A DNA stretch of 64,000 nucleotides from Phytophthora hibernalis (Eukaryota; Oomycota; Peronosporomycetes; Peronosporales; Peronosporaceae). Position numbers and translations under genes: made by a program. The notes under the pieces are model-generated. The model had not been told where the DNA came from. It saw only the letters and a list, made by a program, of their open reading frames with translations, and searched no databases. Location of the stretch: the NCBI GenBank assembly GCA_012656075.1, contig JAAKBF010000132.1:1-64000 (forward strand). Direction: 5' to 3'. Shown here in pieces: positions 12,238-23,215 of this stretch (its first letter is position 1; the number at the start of each line of letters is the position of its first letter).

Positions 12238-12330
12238 GGCTGACTAGAAATTCTCTCTTCAGGAAATGAGCAGCTTCAAAGCAAAAAGCTATGGCGCGCG
12301 AGCCAACCAACCGTTGGCTGGTGAGGAGGC
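12238..12330 (-). promoter_or_regulatory. eS17 core promoter with oomycete-type initiator
   Basis: On the minus strand the sequence CTCATTTCC...GAATTTC lies just upstream of the ATG. TCATTTCC (12269-12262) matches the oomycete INR consensus TCAYTYY, and the AATTTC downstream resembles the flanking promoter element. Transcription would start about 30 nt before the start codon. A GC-rich dyad with AACCAACC/GGTTGGTTGG lies further up. Confidence 0.55.
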
Positions 12331-12642
12331 ATTTAAATCGAATAAATAGACGGGAGGTACAGTACATAGATACGACATACAGAAGAGGTTGAGATCATAC
12401 AAATGACTTTATGCGGGAGAATTTTGGTAGGGACCGTATTCCTTATCGTTGGTGTACCACACATATTGAAATTGAAAGCGACCCAGTACCAAAACTGGGT
12501 TCAAAAATGAGGTTGAAGCCGATCAAAGTGTCTTGTTAGATGGAGCAGCTCGGTGTGCGAGCTTAACCTTAACGTCGATGCACGCAACTACACTGACCCT
12601 ATTTTTTGCAAAGTGCCGCGAGAATTTGGCAAACGAGCACAC

Positions 12643-13222
12643 TCACTCTTCGTCGTCGACAGTGACGAGCTCATACTCAACAGCAGAGATGTTGTTTTCG
12701 GTATTGGTACTTGCCGGTGGCGGCGGCGTAGACGCTACATCATCCGGGTGCAGCGAGAGTTTTCCCATTGGGTAACATTGAGCCGCATGAATCCGTTGAA
12801 AATGTCGGCGTTGCTGTTGCGCACCACCACCACGAGTCCTTCCTTCAGTATGTCAATTTGGTCTGCACGCCACACACAATGTAAACATTACCCACCGTCA
12901 CTTCAGCATGGCGCCAAAACCAGTACTGGTACATACCGTTACGTGCAGTGAAAGTGACACAGCCTGTCTCGTCCGCTAGCACGGCCTCAGCAATCCGCGA
13001 GGTGGTGCCGTCGTAGCGCTTCTTCTCCACCGTAGAGGCAATGGAAACCACCTGCAGCACCAAATTGTGTCCCTGCGAGCCGGGCGTCAAGTCCTTAATC
13101 TTCACGTCTGCACATATCGCACATAATACATCCTGGATTAGCCCCGGCATTCAATGTAGCAGTAGCTACAACTTACAGGTGGCACGTCGGAGCTTCCGGG
13201 GCGCTTCACTTGCTGCAGCCAT
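12643..13222 (-). CDS. SOSS-B/hSSB1-like OB-fold single-strand nucleic-acid binding protein
   Basis: This family (SOSS subunit B, NABP) binds single-stranded DNA in repair. Exons are 13222-13177, 13107-12937 and 12862-12643, with introns of 69 nt (GTAAGT...GCAG) and 74 nt (GTATGT...GCAG), both phase-consistent. Seen in order: YVKIKDLTPGSQGHNLVLQV (OB strand 1), AVLADETGCVTFTARNDQID across the second splice, then VVVVRNSNADIFNGFMRLNV, the typical end of the OB fold. The tail is Pro-rich then acidic (VTVDDEE). In the last exon the frame breaks at T4 12760-12763 (plus letters); one added base gives WEKLSLH and an open tail. Predicted length is 145 residues. Family assignment is from motif order by eye. 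Confidence 0.8.
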
Positions 13223-13732
13223 TGCGTCTGTGGGGGCGTGCGAATAAGAGTGTATGTTGGTCTATTGGCAGCTCGAAAGTCGGCCTTGTTGACGCGTGGG
13301 GCGGACAGCAGCGCAGCGGAGACGACGGAGCGAGCGCCAACGTCAATGAACTTGTGACAAGCTGTCATCCAACGAGGAAAGATCGGTGATGTCGCGTGAA
13401 TGTAACATTAGTGTGCAAAACACAAATTGGAAACTGAAGTGACGAGAACATCTTCAGCAGGCCGATGATGCATACTTCGAAGTATTATTTAGCCTTTTAA
13501 ATGAACCAAATCAAGACAATGGAAGACAATGATGGCGTCTGTATATGTGTGGGATATACCGTGACTGCGGCCAGTCGAAGAGAACGCGACAGCCAATAAA
13601 AAGGGAATACAAATGGACAAAACCCAACCAACTACGTGAGACGAGGAGGAGGAGCGGACGTAGCAGCAAGAGGTGATAGATGGACGCCCTCTATCAAGCG
13701 CTCTGCTGACTGTGGACGTGACGTTGCGCTCT
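13223..13732. other. Intergenic, promoter of the OB-fold gene
   Basis: About 510 bp. An inverted CCAAT (ATTGG at 13263-13267) lies some 40 bp upstream of the OB-fold gene on its coding strand. No further gene is recognised; the region 13400-13700 also holds the 3' flank of the next minus-strand gene. Confidence 0.4.
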
Positions 13733-14652
13733 CTAAATCGATGCGGCCTCCGGCGCATCGTCGCTGCCTGGATGTACCATGGTCTCCGATGACTCCTGCT
13801 CGACGGAACCTTCACCGCTCGTCAAATCCAGCGGCCCATCCTCCTCTGCGCTGTTTTCCTGCTCCTCGTCGCTCTCATCCTGCACTTCTTCTCCGACAGC
13901 CTGCTCGAAGGACAATTCGTTCGACGCGTCCTCTTCATCCTCCGCTGCGACGTCCTCCTCTTCATCTTCCATCTCGGCCACACCGTACATAAAGTCGAAG
14001 TCGATCTCGTTCGACTCGCGTCTGTGCTGGATGATGGCGTTCACCTCGGCCTCCACCGAGGCGATCACGGGCTCTTCACAGCCGGCGTTGTTCAGGATGA
14101 TCTCTCGCTCCTGCGGGTCCAGATAGCCCTCTTCCATGTAGTTCTGCCGTCCCACACGCCTGTCAACACCACTCAACATCAGCCCACGATCCAGAGCTCC
14201 AATCCACTTCCTACAACATACTCATTCTCTCGCTCCATCTCGAACGAGTCCAACCGCCGGCGAGACCGCGAGCGTTCGTTCAGTGACAGGCCCACGGGGA
14301 CGCCGCCCGACGTGACGCTCGTGGTGTAGACCGTCGGCTCAAACTCGACGATGTCGGCACACTCGAAGAACACGCGTCGCCGCTTCTTGTTGGGTCGCGG
14401 CTCTTGTGCGGCGATGCCGTTTGCCCTCCGCACGTCGTTCTCGTCGTCGTTGACCTCCTCCTCAGGCTGCATGTCCTCCATCTGGTCGATCCCCAGGTCG
14501 ATGGCCGTTGTCGTGGGGCTGTCTGCCTCGGTTGGCGACGTCCCCATCGCGGCCTTGGAACCCGCAACGGGCATCAACACGTTCTTGCCGTTGGGTACCG
14601 AGGGGGACGAACTAGCGGGACCGGATGGCGGGGAGAGCACTACGGTGGTCAT
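13733..14652 (-). CDS. Unidentified acidic protein, two exons
   Basis: The start is ATG 14652. Exon 1 is 14652-14222 and exon 2 14159-13733, with a 62-nt GTATGTTG...GACAG intron (14221-14160). The join gives FEMERENERVGRQNYMEEGYL, 285 residues in all. A basic patch (PNKKRRRVFFECADIVEFEP) is followed by TSGGVPVGLSLNERSRSRRR, and the C-terminal third is very acidic (EDEEEDVAAEDEEDAS). The motif VFFECADIVEFEPT...VPVGLSL faintly resembles the conserved core of cysteine/serine-rich nuclear proteins, but this is not enough for a name. It is intact over both exons, with ordered codon use, so probably a real nuclear protein. Confidence 0.75.
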
Positions 14653-15316
14653 GTTTTAGGGCGCGGGAAGGTTAAGGATCGCTGGCGGAGCGCCCGGGCG
14701 AAGGGGAGGCTCACTGCAGCGGCCAGCGGGGGTCTTGCTCTCTTGAGCGCAGGAGAGCGATGTGTGGAGCGGATACCGAGGTGAAAAATAAGGAACGGAG
14801 GGATAGGGCTGGTTACGGCAGCGGATTGGTTGATAATGAACGCATGACGGTTGCTGCTGACCAGTTTCGGGTACCATTAGACTTATACAGGGTCTTCAAC
14901 ATTAAAAGAATGAATTTTGGTGAGGGTAGCGGTGGTACATATAATTTGTTGCAGGACTTCGGAGCATCTTATTTTTGCGCCAACGCCTCATCTCTACGCC
15001 ACCTCCACCCTCTCGCAATAAACCCTGTCAAGGCGCATGTGTCATGCCACTAAACAGGTTTCGTCACAATCGGCCTCGTACCGGATCGACATAAGGTGAA
15101 TCCCACATACATAATAGGGAATCACACAGACACTGAACGGTAAAATCCACAGATACAAGCAAAGCACACCTCTCTCTAGTATCTCCGTTACGTCATCTAA
15201 AATTTACAATGACGCGTGTGGGCACCTTGAATGCGGCCGAGATAGCGGCCACCCTTCCCAATCAAACTGACCACGGCGCGAACACGCCCAAAACGCGCCC
15301 GCGCCTCGCAGCGGAC
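14653..15316. other. Intergenic, nothing recognised
   Basis: About 660 bp between the unidentified acidic gene and the 60-bp array. An open frame at 14760-15053 (plus) has no recognisable domain. Confidence 0.4.
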
Positions 15317-15641
15317 TGTGAAGCTCGGCCCGGTCGCGCCGCCCCTGTTCGCTGCTACTGCGGCCCGCCCGCCGCCTGTGAAGCTCGGCCCGGTCCCGCC
15401 GGCCCCGTGCGCTGCTACTGCGGCCCGCCCGTCGCCTGTGAAGCTCGGCCCGGTCGCGCCGCCCCTGTTCGCTGCTACTGCGGCCCGCCCGCCGCCTGTG
15501 AAGCTCGGCCCGGTCCCGCCGGCCCCGTGCGCTGCTACTGCGGCCCGCCCGTCGCCTGTGAAGCTCGGTCAGGTCGCGCCGGCCCCGTGCGCTGCTACTG
15601 CGGCCCGCCCGTCGCCTGTGAAGCTCGGTCAGGTCGCGCCT
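15317..15641. repeat. GC-rich 60-bp tandem array with 120-bp higher-order pattern
   Basis: Five full 60-bp units start at 15317, 15377, 15437, 15497 and 15557, with a partial sixth from 15617. Units 1 and 3 are identical, units 2 and 4 are identical, and units 5-6 form a third type, so the order is A-B-A-B-C-C'. Each unit runs CTGTGAAGCTCGG...GCTGCTACTGCGGCCCGCCC. Because 60 is a multiple of 3, long frames stay open on both strands, so openness is no evidence for coding. It lies directly upstream of the oxygenase-like gene. Confidence 0.9.
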
Positions 15642-15657
15642 GCCTCCGTAGTGAAGC

Positions 15658-16655
15658 ATGGGATTTAGCATGTCTGAAATGGCACGCTTGTGGAACAAGG
15701 GATACATTGTAAGAAAATCGATGATCGATGATGAAATGTGTGAACGTGCATTGGATGAGGTGCGCCCTCTAATATTCGAGCCAATCTTTCGGAGGGTATA
15801 CTCCAAAAACGATGACCCCTATCGACGGCAAGTTGACTTGCACCCCTTTGGTGATGAGGTTGAGCGCGTTCACGACATCGTGGCTACAAACGTGGAAGAC
15901 ACAAATAGCCACTGGAAGGTAAACGAGACTTCCTGGCACGCTCTGAAATCGCTTCCTGGGGGACGGAACCACGACGTGCATCAGGACTTCCCTAGTTTTG
16001 AGATCGCGCGTGCACTTCTGAAGCATGGCTTAGTACAAGCCTCTATTATGGTGGTGCTGATGGACGAAACGTATCTTCACGTTTACCCTGGTTGTCTTGG
16101 AGGCCAATCTCACAAGTCTAAGCGCCTGACCGTAACCTTTTGACTTTCTGATGTTTCGTGGAGATCTCGCTCGCGGAGGAGCAAAGTACAGGCTGGAGTG
16201 CATTAGACTCCATTGTTACGTGTGTGTCCAAGGAGTGAGACAAAAGATGAACGCAACAGAAGCAGTGACGTTTAAGACATAAGTGTATGGCTAGTGTGTT
16301 TACGCGTGAAGATTTGACTGCACACAAGCGAGGCTGTAATGTGGCAAAACCATACCAGTGTACACACTGTGACCACTCCTACGATCTTTCGAATTCATTG
16401 ACCAAGCACATTGGGCGCCACCACCCGGACGTACGTATCGGACGAGGTCACCGACGCAGCCAGGCTGTGGAAGCGGACGGTCAAGAGGATGGTGACTCGC
16501 CCGACGTCGATATGGAAGAGCGCAGCGAGGAAGAGGGTGGAAGTGACGAGGAAGACAATGACGAGAGCGAAGAAGACGAAAGTGACGAAGACGATAGTGA
16601 CGACGAGGACGAGAGTGACGAAAGCGACGATAGTCAGATGGAAGAGTGTGAGTAG
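15658..16655 (+). pseudogene. 2OG-Fe(II)-oxygenase-like protein with C-terminal C2H2 finger and acidic tail, frameshifted
   Basis: The first frame (15658-16143) starts MGFSMSEMARLWNKGYIV, typical of PhyH-like folds, and contains NHDVHQDFPSFE, where H-x-D could be the proximal iron pair. After LTVTF the frame ends at a T4 run (16137-16140). Dropping one T continues into LMFRGDLARGGAKYRLECIRLH. In related proteins as I know them this motif carries the distal iron histidine (RGDLVHAG); here the place is Arg. A second break near 16280 leads into VFTREDLTAHKRGC and PYQCTHCDHSYDLSNSLTKHIGRHH, a C2H2 finger, then a long Asp/Glu/Ser tail ending at 16655. It may be a decayed or non-catalytic copy of an oomycete family, possibly transposon-linked; function unknown. 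Confidence 0.6.
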
Positions 16656-16679
16656 CCATAATTGGAAGGTGACAATGGG

Positions 16680-16771
16680 ATTTTTGGTGACAAGTGACAT
16701 TACAAATTTTGGTGACAAGTGACATTACAAACTTCAGTGACAAGTGACATTGCAAATTTAGGTGACAACCG
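16680..16771. repeat. 25-26 bp tandem repeat, about 3.5 copies
   Basis: The unit TTTTGGTGACAAGTGACATTACAAA recurs three times with small changes and ends with a partial GGTGACAA copy. It lies between the C2H2 gene and the MULE coding end, so it may be a subterminal repeat of that element. Confidence 0.85.
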
Positions 16772-16807
16772 CGTAATTCGATAGTTGGTGATATCGATAA
16801 ACTAAGG

Positions 16808-18851
16808 CTACGTGTCAGGGCACAAGATAAACTGCACGTCTAAAGCTCTCGATGCTAGCAACGGCCTGCTGTTCAACGATTCCATCAATGGCAATACTCC
16901 ATTGGTATCCGCCGTCGACGAAGGTTGCGCGACAGTGTTTTTCTTGTTGCCTGACGAATCATCTTTCGCTTTGCGGATTTGACGATTGAATAGCTTCTCT
17001 GTTTTGTCTTCAACACCGGGGCGCCCCATCCGCTTTGCCTTTCTCTCCACAATTGTGTGGCAACACGTCTTGAATTTAGTGTAAAACTTGCAGCCGCACA
17101 CACACTTCTCGACGTCAACGATCCACCCTTCTGTAGACATGGAATCACTGTGGGCGTACCACAATGACCACGTTACAACGTTGTTGTAAAGCTTAGCGGC
17201 ACGAGCACGTTGTTCTCGAACAAGTAGCGCAGGCCCGACGCTGAGCTCCATGTCCACGGGTTCTGCAGCGTCTCCTGATTCGGTGAATGGGCCGTCGATG
17301 GTGAGATTCAGCTCCTCTGCATCTTGCGTTGCTGGTTCAGGGTCTTTCGGAACTTAACACGGCAGAGACTCAGATTGTCGGTCGCGTACACGTCAACACT
17401 TCCCGTAGCCATCATGGACGTAGCAGCCTTGGCTGCTGCGGTTGTCGGGGCTGGATTTTAGTATCAGCTGTTGGTGTATGGATGGTTGCATCTTGTACCA
17501 CCGTCATAGTCACCGTGAAAAGCGCTGCATGAAGTATCGGCGTCGTCCGATGTATTTTTCAGTATTGCGTTGAAAGTTTCACAGGGATTGTTGGTAGTGG
17601 CATACCCAAGAGGAGAGTGAAATACTTGCCATCGCCAGAATCGACTGTCTAGCCACTGCTCGGTAAAGTACTTCGAAAAAGCCTTCAACTCAGGAATGGC
17701 TTTCCACTCAGCCAATACGGTATCTTTCAGGATATAGTATGTGTTCATGTTGTCAGCGTAGTGAATTCGTACAACACCATCCATCACTGCCCTGCGTTGC
17801 TTCCAGTGCAAATGCCTTGTTCGTTTCCGCACATTATACAGCACGTGGAAGAAACACATAAGATAGGTCGCAGTGTCAAACGGCGAACTTGCTGAAAGCC
17901 ATTAAGCTGGGCATCTTCTGCATCTCCCATCACTGCGTCAATGTGAAGAGTCGACAACGGTCGCACTTGTTTCACCATCCGAACGAGCGCACTCAAACAC
18001 ATAGCGTATTCCTTAGCCGTGCGACGACTGACCACAAAAATAGTCGCAAGCTGGTACGATCTGGACGAGTCGGAGAACCCGCATGTGATAACCGGATTGC
18101 CTAGATCGCTTAACTTGAACGTAGCGTCCGCATGAAATAGCGTAAACGACTCGGGGTGGCGTACTCGATACAAGTATTGACAAGTGCGATACTAGAGATC
18201 CCTACCACGAAAGAATCTTCATCGGTTCCCTTTCCAACGTGCGCATGCCCACCCTCATCTTCACGATATCCAAAACAAAACGCTGCGTTTAAGTCGCCGG
18301 TCGGGTTGAATGCATTCTTGCAAACAAGTTCTCGAACGACATGGCGTGAATTCTTGATGCCCTGAAGACGGCGCAAGTACCTCGCGCAGGTTGAGCAAGC
18401 GTAGGGTACCCTCTCTTAGGCTGAATGATATCGGTAGATCGACGCATGCTGCTTAAAATAAGCTGCGGAGGAACGGCGCACTCGTCTTGCTGTATAATAT
18501 ATATTTCTTCATTTCTGCAGTGATGACAGCTTTGTGTGGTCCTTCACAATTGACAGTCCTATCGCGAGCGTGATCAACCCTGTTGTGGAACACTTGACAC
18601 AGCTTTGATTCTTCACAAAGCCAGACTTTCCAGACAAATTTGCAGGCTCCATATAGCTTACAAGTCTGGCTTCCGCAACGAAATCTTGTCTCCGTCATTG
18701 TGTGGTCGCAGTGCTCACAACTACGGCATCGGCGTGATGGATCTGTGTGGGCAACACGTGCACGGCAAAATTCCAGTTCTTTGACGTCGTCCAGATCCGC
18801 TATCGTTTCGAGCGTCCAAAGCTTTTCCCAATTGTAGACGATTAGGCGCAT
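16808..18851 (-). mobile_element. MULE transposase, frameshifted copy
   Basis: On the minus strand in order: a Cys/His-rich N-terminal finger region at 18851-18453 (CRSCEHCDHTMTETRFRCG), a linker (18376-18110), and the MULE catalytic core at 18173-17784 (HADATFKLSDLGNPVITCGF, HIDAVMGDAEDAQ). Then TNNPCETFNAILKNT, holding the catalytic Glu, at 17859-17464, and a SWIM-type finger at 17257-16808 (KCVCGCKFYTKFKTCCHTIVE). The parts are in different frames, so the copy is inactive as read, though some breaks may be sequence errors. Tandem repeats on both sides (16.7 and 18.9 kb) may mark its ends. Confidence 0.85.
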
Positions 18852-18886
18852 AGCTCAGATGTCACTACGGCACTCAAAATCACCAG

Positions 18887-19170
18887 TCCAGTCACCAGAC
18901 GCTAACACGTCCTTCCTTATCTCCAGCCACAAGTCGCTCGCGCGTCACTCCAGCTCCCCAGTCACCAGACGCTAGCGCGTCACTCCTGATCTCCAGCCAC
19001 AAGTCGCCCACGGAGCTCCAGCTCCCCGTCACCAGACGCTAGCACGTCCTTCCTGATCTTCAGCCACAAGTCGCTCACGGACCTCCAGTCACCTGAAGCT
19101 CCCGCGTTACCCAGATCTCCAGTCACCTGACTCTCTCGCGCGATACTCCAGATCTCCAGCCACTAGACTC
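18887..19170. repeat. About 65-bp degenerate tandem repeat
   Basis: Three to four copies of a unit containing CAGTCACCAGACGCTAGC and ATCTCCAGCCACAAGTCGC follow one another, decaying to CTCCAGTCACCTGA further on. They adjoin the 5' side of the MULE at 16.8-18.9 kb. Confidence 0.75.
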
Positions 19171-22136
19171 ACACGCGCTCGAACGTTTAGCTATCCACAC
19201 TCGTACGCTTCACCACGAATCTTACCGGCCGCTACGCTGGCACGTGTCACCTCCAGATGTACAGATCTCAAGGCGTTACACTCCCACGGGCTATCCAGAC
19301 TTACAGGTCGCTACGCTCGCCCACGCCACCCCTTGTCGTACTGATCTTCTGATGCCACACACACACTTGGATGTGCGCGCCTTTATGGGGTTTGGGCGCT
19401 GGACGGTGCCACACTCACTCTCGGTGCCTTTATGGGTCCGGCCCTTGACGCTGTGTTGGATAATGAATATCAGTGGCTGGCGGTCGCACTGATCTGTACT
19501 AGTTTAGGCACGTTCGCCCTTTCCAATGTGTCCCACCTTATCTTAGCTCACGAACTGTGCTTTTCTCGCTAAAATGCGTGGATTTACACCATGTGACAAG
19601 CTTATCTGTGCGAAACTCTGTTTGTCTGTGGTTATACCGAATCGTCTGTTCGGTTTACCTGTCCTGTCTGTGGAATTCTACCGTTCACTACCGGATCCCG
19701 TGTCAAACTTGGCAATCATCACCTTCTCGCGCGTTGCGCCTGCAGGCAAAGCGCTCGCGGTCTTCACTTCCAACGCCGCAGATGTCACGTACTCCTGGTA
19801 CCGCGGGTCAGACGGGAAAGACAACATGGTCTTGTTGTTGTTGCCGCTGCAGCGGCCGCTGCCATGAATCATGGTCCATGATGATCTCGCGCGATGAGGG
19901 CGGCGTCGGCAATCGCTGCCTGCGAACGTTCTCAGCCAGTGGTGCCGCATCCCTCAAGAAGTGTAAAATGCTGCACAGCAATGCCCATCCACGCTCGTCA
20001 TAGCGCAGCAAATTGCTGAGCAATACCCGGTACAGTATGTACATGTACACAAACCGGTACAGTACACGCACATGTAGCACCACCTCGGTCGACTGGGGTG
20101 CAGCCGCTGGAGTCCGCCGGCATGTCGAGATCGGGGAGCGTGGTGATTTGCATCAAGTGTAGATCGCTGCAGTTGAAGGTGGTGAGCAAGCAGCGGCGGT
20201 AGGCTCCGAGTTGACAACTCCTGCATCGTCTCGACCTCGTGTCTCTGTTTGAAGAGACCGCGGGCGATGTCGTGACAGTGCTTGGTGCATGCTCGATTTG
20301 CCCAGCTCGGCGCGCTTCCAACCTCCGCTCTTGGCGGGCATCAACTGTGCCGCATACGGTATTTGATGTCCGGCATCGGATGGCGCCGCAGTGTACATGT
20401 GCACTTTTCCTGAGCGTCCACCCTCCTACATCGCCAGCAGCTCCGCCGCCGAGTTGAATGACCTGCAGCAGCAGTCTCACCAGGTGGTGCCGCCACTGAA
20501 AGCGAGCCGAAGCAGCAAAGGTTCAAGCTGGCATAAGAGGGGCTCGCGCTGTCAGCGTAGAGCCGAGTCCGGCATGACAGACGTCGCTCGGCGTACAGTA
20601 TGTGTGTGTGTTTTTGGCGAGCAGAGCCTGGGCTCAGGTTGGCACCTCTCGACGAGCACGACGCCGCTCAACGGAGGAGACGGTGGTGGTGTCTTGCTGC
20701 AAGACTCTTGCAGCGATCGCCCTGGGCGCCACGCTTCCTGTTGCTTCAGTTGCTGGTGGATGCAGACGTGCCACTGTTGAACTGTATCTCGGCAGTTATC
20801 GATTCAATCCGAGCCAAAAAGTGGATATTCGCGCTGCAAAAACCAGCCGAAGAGGCACTTGGTCCACCACCAGCGTCGAGCTGTCCTCGCACTGGAAGTC
20901 GCAGATTCGCTTGCGAGAGTTCTGAAGCGCGCACCATCGCCGCGGTGACATCGCGCAGCTGGAGCCCAGATCCGTGTCGGGATCGACGCGCTGCGGCCGA
21001 TTACGGCAGGCGGAAGGATTGCCGACCTGCGCTGTGGTCGGAGCTGGCAGGGCGAACAACTGTCTACAGTACATGTACATGTATCTAAAACCGAAAGGCT
21101 AACGCAGCAGCAACCCGGGCTCGTCTGAATGCAGCTTTGCCGTAACGACCTACGCTCGGCCGGAACCTTCCAGGCGGCGATCGCTCGCACTGCGAGCGCT
21201 GTCGGCAGCGAGCCTTAATTTTCTCACTCCGGATGTTGGGACAAATCCCCGCATGAACCCGAAAGCCAACGCGACGTATTACGCCGGCCGCAGCGAGAAA
21301 GAAGTCCTCGCCTTTGGGACAAAACTGCGTTATTGTACATGTACATGTACCGGTACATGCACGGTAAGGTGACGCCAGCCGAGGAGTGCGCGGATGCGGG
21401 CGTACAGTAATCATCGTGACCATCGCGTGAAGACAATGAACTGCAGACCTGTTCAGATTGCAGTCTGCAGCGACACCAACGGCGATGACAGGCGACAACT
21501 TAGGCGTCCGTTTCGAGGCGAAAATGTGCCAGCGAAAGATGGCGAGCACCCGAAAATGTCCGAAAATCAACAATGCTCAAGATGCAAAAAGATGTGCAGA
21601 AAATTGGCTGGACAGGAACGGTCCCAGCAAATTCGATTTCAGCACTGGCTGGAATCCGAAAAGCATATACACTTGGCAAGTGTATGCTGGCAGCAGCGAG
21701 CTTCAAGCGTGCTCTCTGCTCGGAATTCACTTCATCGGCGAGTGAAGCGGATAAATCATCTGCACCAAGGCAAGCATGCACCAACTGAACGTCGAGGACA
21801 GCGGGGCAGCGCCGACCTAAAGCGTACCGGTAGGCTCATCTGCCTCGCGTCCACCGTTTTGATTGCGAGTTTTCTGTACCGCATACAAACCGCCATATAA
21901 AAACGGCTGACGCTCCGTACTGTAAAACCTTAGGCTAGGTTAAGGGTAAAAAGCGAGAGGGGCGCTCTCACCCCGTTGCAGCAACTCAAGCCCCTCGATT
22001 GAGCAACCCCGATCGCACAACCACCTTTCTCCCTCTGCTTTATTCTGCAATTCGCCGCAAAGATCGCAAGCGCCGGCGTGTTGAGTGTGTGATCCAAAGT
22101 GGAACCCTCCGAATCAGATAGTTTAGCAGCCACGAC
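19171..22136. other. 3-kb stretch without recognisable gene
   Basis: Many open frames of 60-170 codons overlap on both strands; none has a domain I recognise or a convincing exon structure. Three clusters of the self-complementary word GTACATGTAC, mixed with CGGTAC/GTACCG, lie at 20029-20078, 21067-21085 and 21331-21360. The last 150 bp are the promoter side of the MYB gene. It could be old transposon sequence. Confidence 0.4.
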
Positions 22137-23215
22137 ATGTCGGAGTACTCGGAGATGGCGCACAAGCAGCTGGCCAACGCGCCCGGCAGCGACAGCTACC
22201 CCGTGTACCAGCCGCAGATGATCCCACAGGCGCCCGTGCGCTTCCAGGAGCTCCCGCGGCTGCAGGTGCCGCCCTTCGCGCTCACTCAGCAGCCGCCCGC
22301 CTGGAAGCTGCCGCCGCAGGAGCAGCCCGCGCCGCGCATGAGCGTGTCCAACCTGCTGTCCGGCAGTTTCCGCAGTCGCCAGCAGCCGCAGCAGTCGATG
22401 CTCACGCCCCCATCGCCTCCCCGCCAGCCCCGCGCCGTCTGCCGAGTTTCGCCGACATTCTGGCGCGCACCAACCTTCTGCACCTCATGGGCAGGTCGAG
22501 CGATCCCTCAGAGGCCCCGCTCCCGCCATGGAGGCGCCAATGGAAGAAGAGATGCCGATGGAGCCCATGATGGCCCCGTGTACCAGATGCAGCAGCCCAT
22601 GGAAGGCAGCTACACGGCGTACGCGCCGCCTCGCGTGGACACGAGCATGGACGCGTCCTCAGCCATGGGCGACGAGCTGCAGAGCCCCATGGGCGCGGCG
22701 TCCCCTGTGAGTCAGTCGAGCGAGACGAACAAGCGCCGTGAGCGATGGACCGAGGAAGAGCACGCGCGCTTCATGGAAGGCCTCAACCGCTACGGTCGCA
22801 AGTGGAAGAAGATCCAGACGTTCGTCAAGACCAAGACGGCCGTGCAGGTGCGCACTCACGCGTACGGCTACTTCGCTAAGCTGCTGCGGAACATGCCCGA
22901 GGACGACGCGATCTGGGAGCTCGCTGAGGAGATGAGCTCCTGCCCGGCGCCGTGCTCAAGGGCCCAGGCAACGGCAAGCGCCGCAACGAGCCCAAGACGG
23001 ACGAGGCCGGCATGGAAGTGCTCCGCCGCTTCGTGTTCTCCAAAAAGAAGTCGGAGGACAAGAAGCAGCTGCCGGACGAGAACGTCGAGATGGCCGAGTC
23101 CACCCCCTCGAACGCCAACTCGCAGGCGCCCACGGGCTCCTGGAGCTCCACGCAGCAGTGGAAGGCCGACGACTCGGACGCGCTGCTGGAGATCAAGCGC
23201 CAGCGCCTGAATTAA
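22137..23215 (+). CDS. MYB-related (SHAQKYF-like single SANT) transcription factor, four apparent 1-base gaps
   Basis: A single MYB/SANT repeat lies at about residues 200-250: RRERWTEEEHARFMEGLNRY, then GRKWKKIQTFVKTKTAVQVRTHAYGYF. Plant proteins of the LHY/CCA1/REVEILLE kind have SHAQKYF at the last position; RTHAYGYF here is a divergent form. The N-terminus is Pro/Gln-rich. Four gaps are inferred: C4 22428-22431, CC 22526-22527, C4 22574-22577 and near 22931-22936. Each is repaired by one added base. The corrected frames contain LPSFADILARTNLLHLMG, a Met/Glu-rich stretch, and the end EVLRRFVFSKKKSEDKKQ...LLEIKRQRLN with stop at 23215. Predicted length is 360 residues, intronless. Expected role: DNA binding in the nucleus; targets unknown. 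Confidence 0.85.

Noticed and set aside
15317..15641. CRISPR-like array
   Set aside because: Units are directly joined with no unique spacers, in a eukaryotic genome; this is a minisatellite.
15204..15806. Long repeat-peptide proteins on both strands over the 60-bp array
   Set aside because: The unit length is a multiple of three and GC-rich, so frames stay open by chance; no start context or domain.
19998..21900. Several 100-170 codon frames as host genes
   Set aside because: They overlap on both strands, lack domains and splice logic, and look like open frames in GC-rich noncoding DNA.
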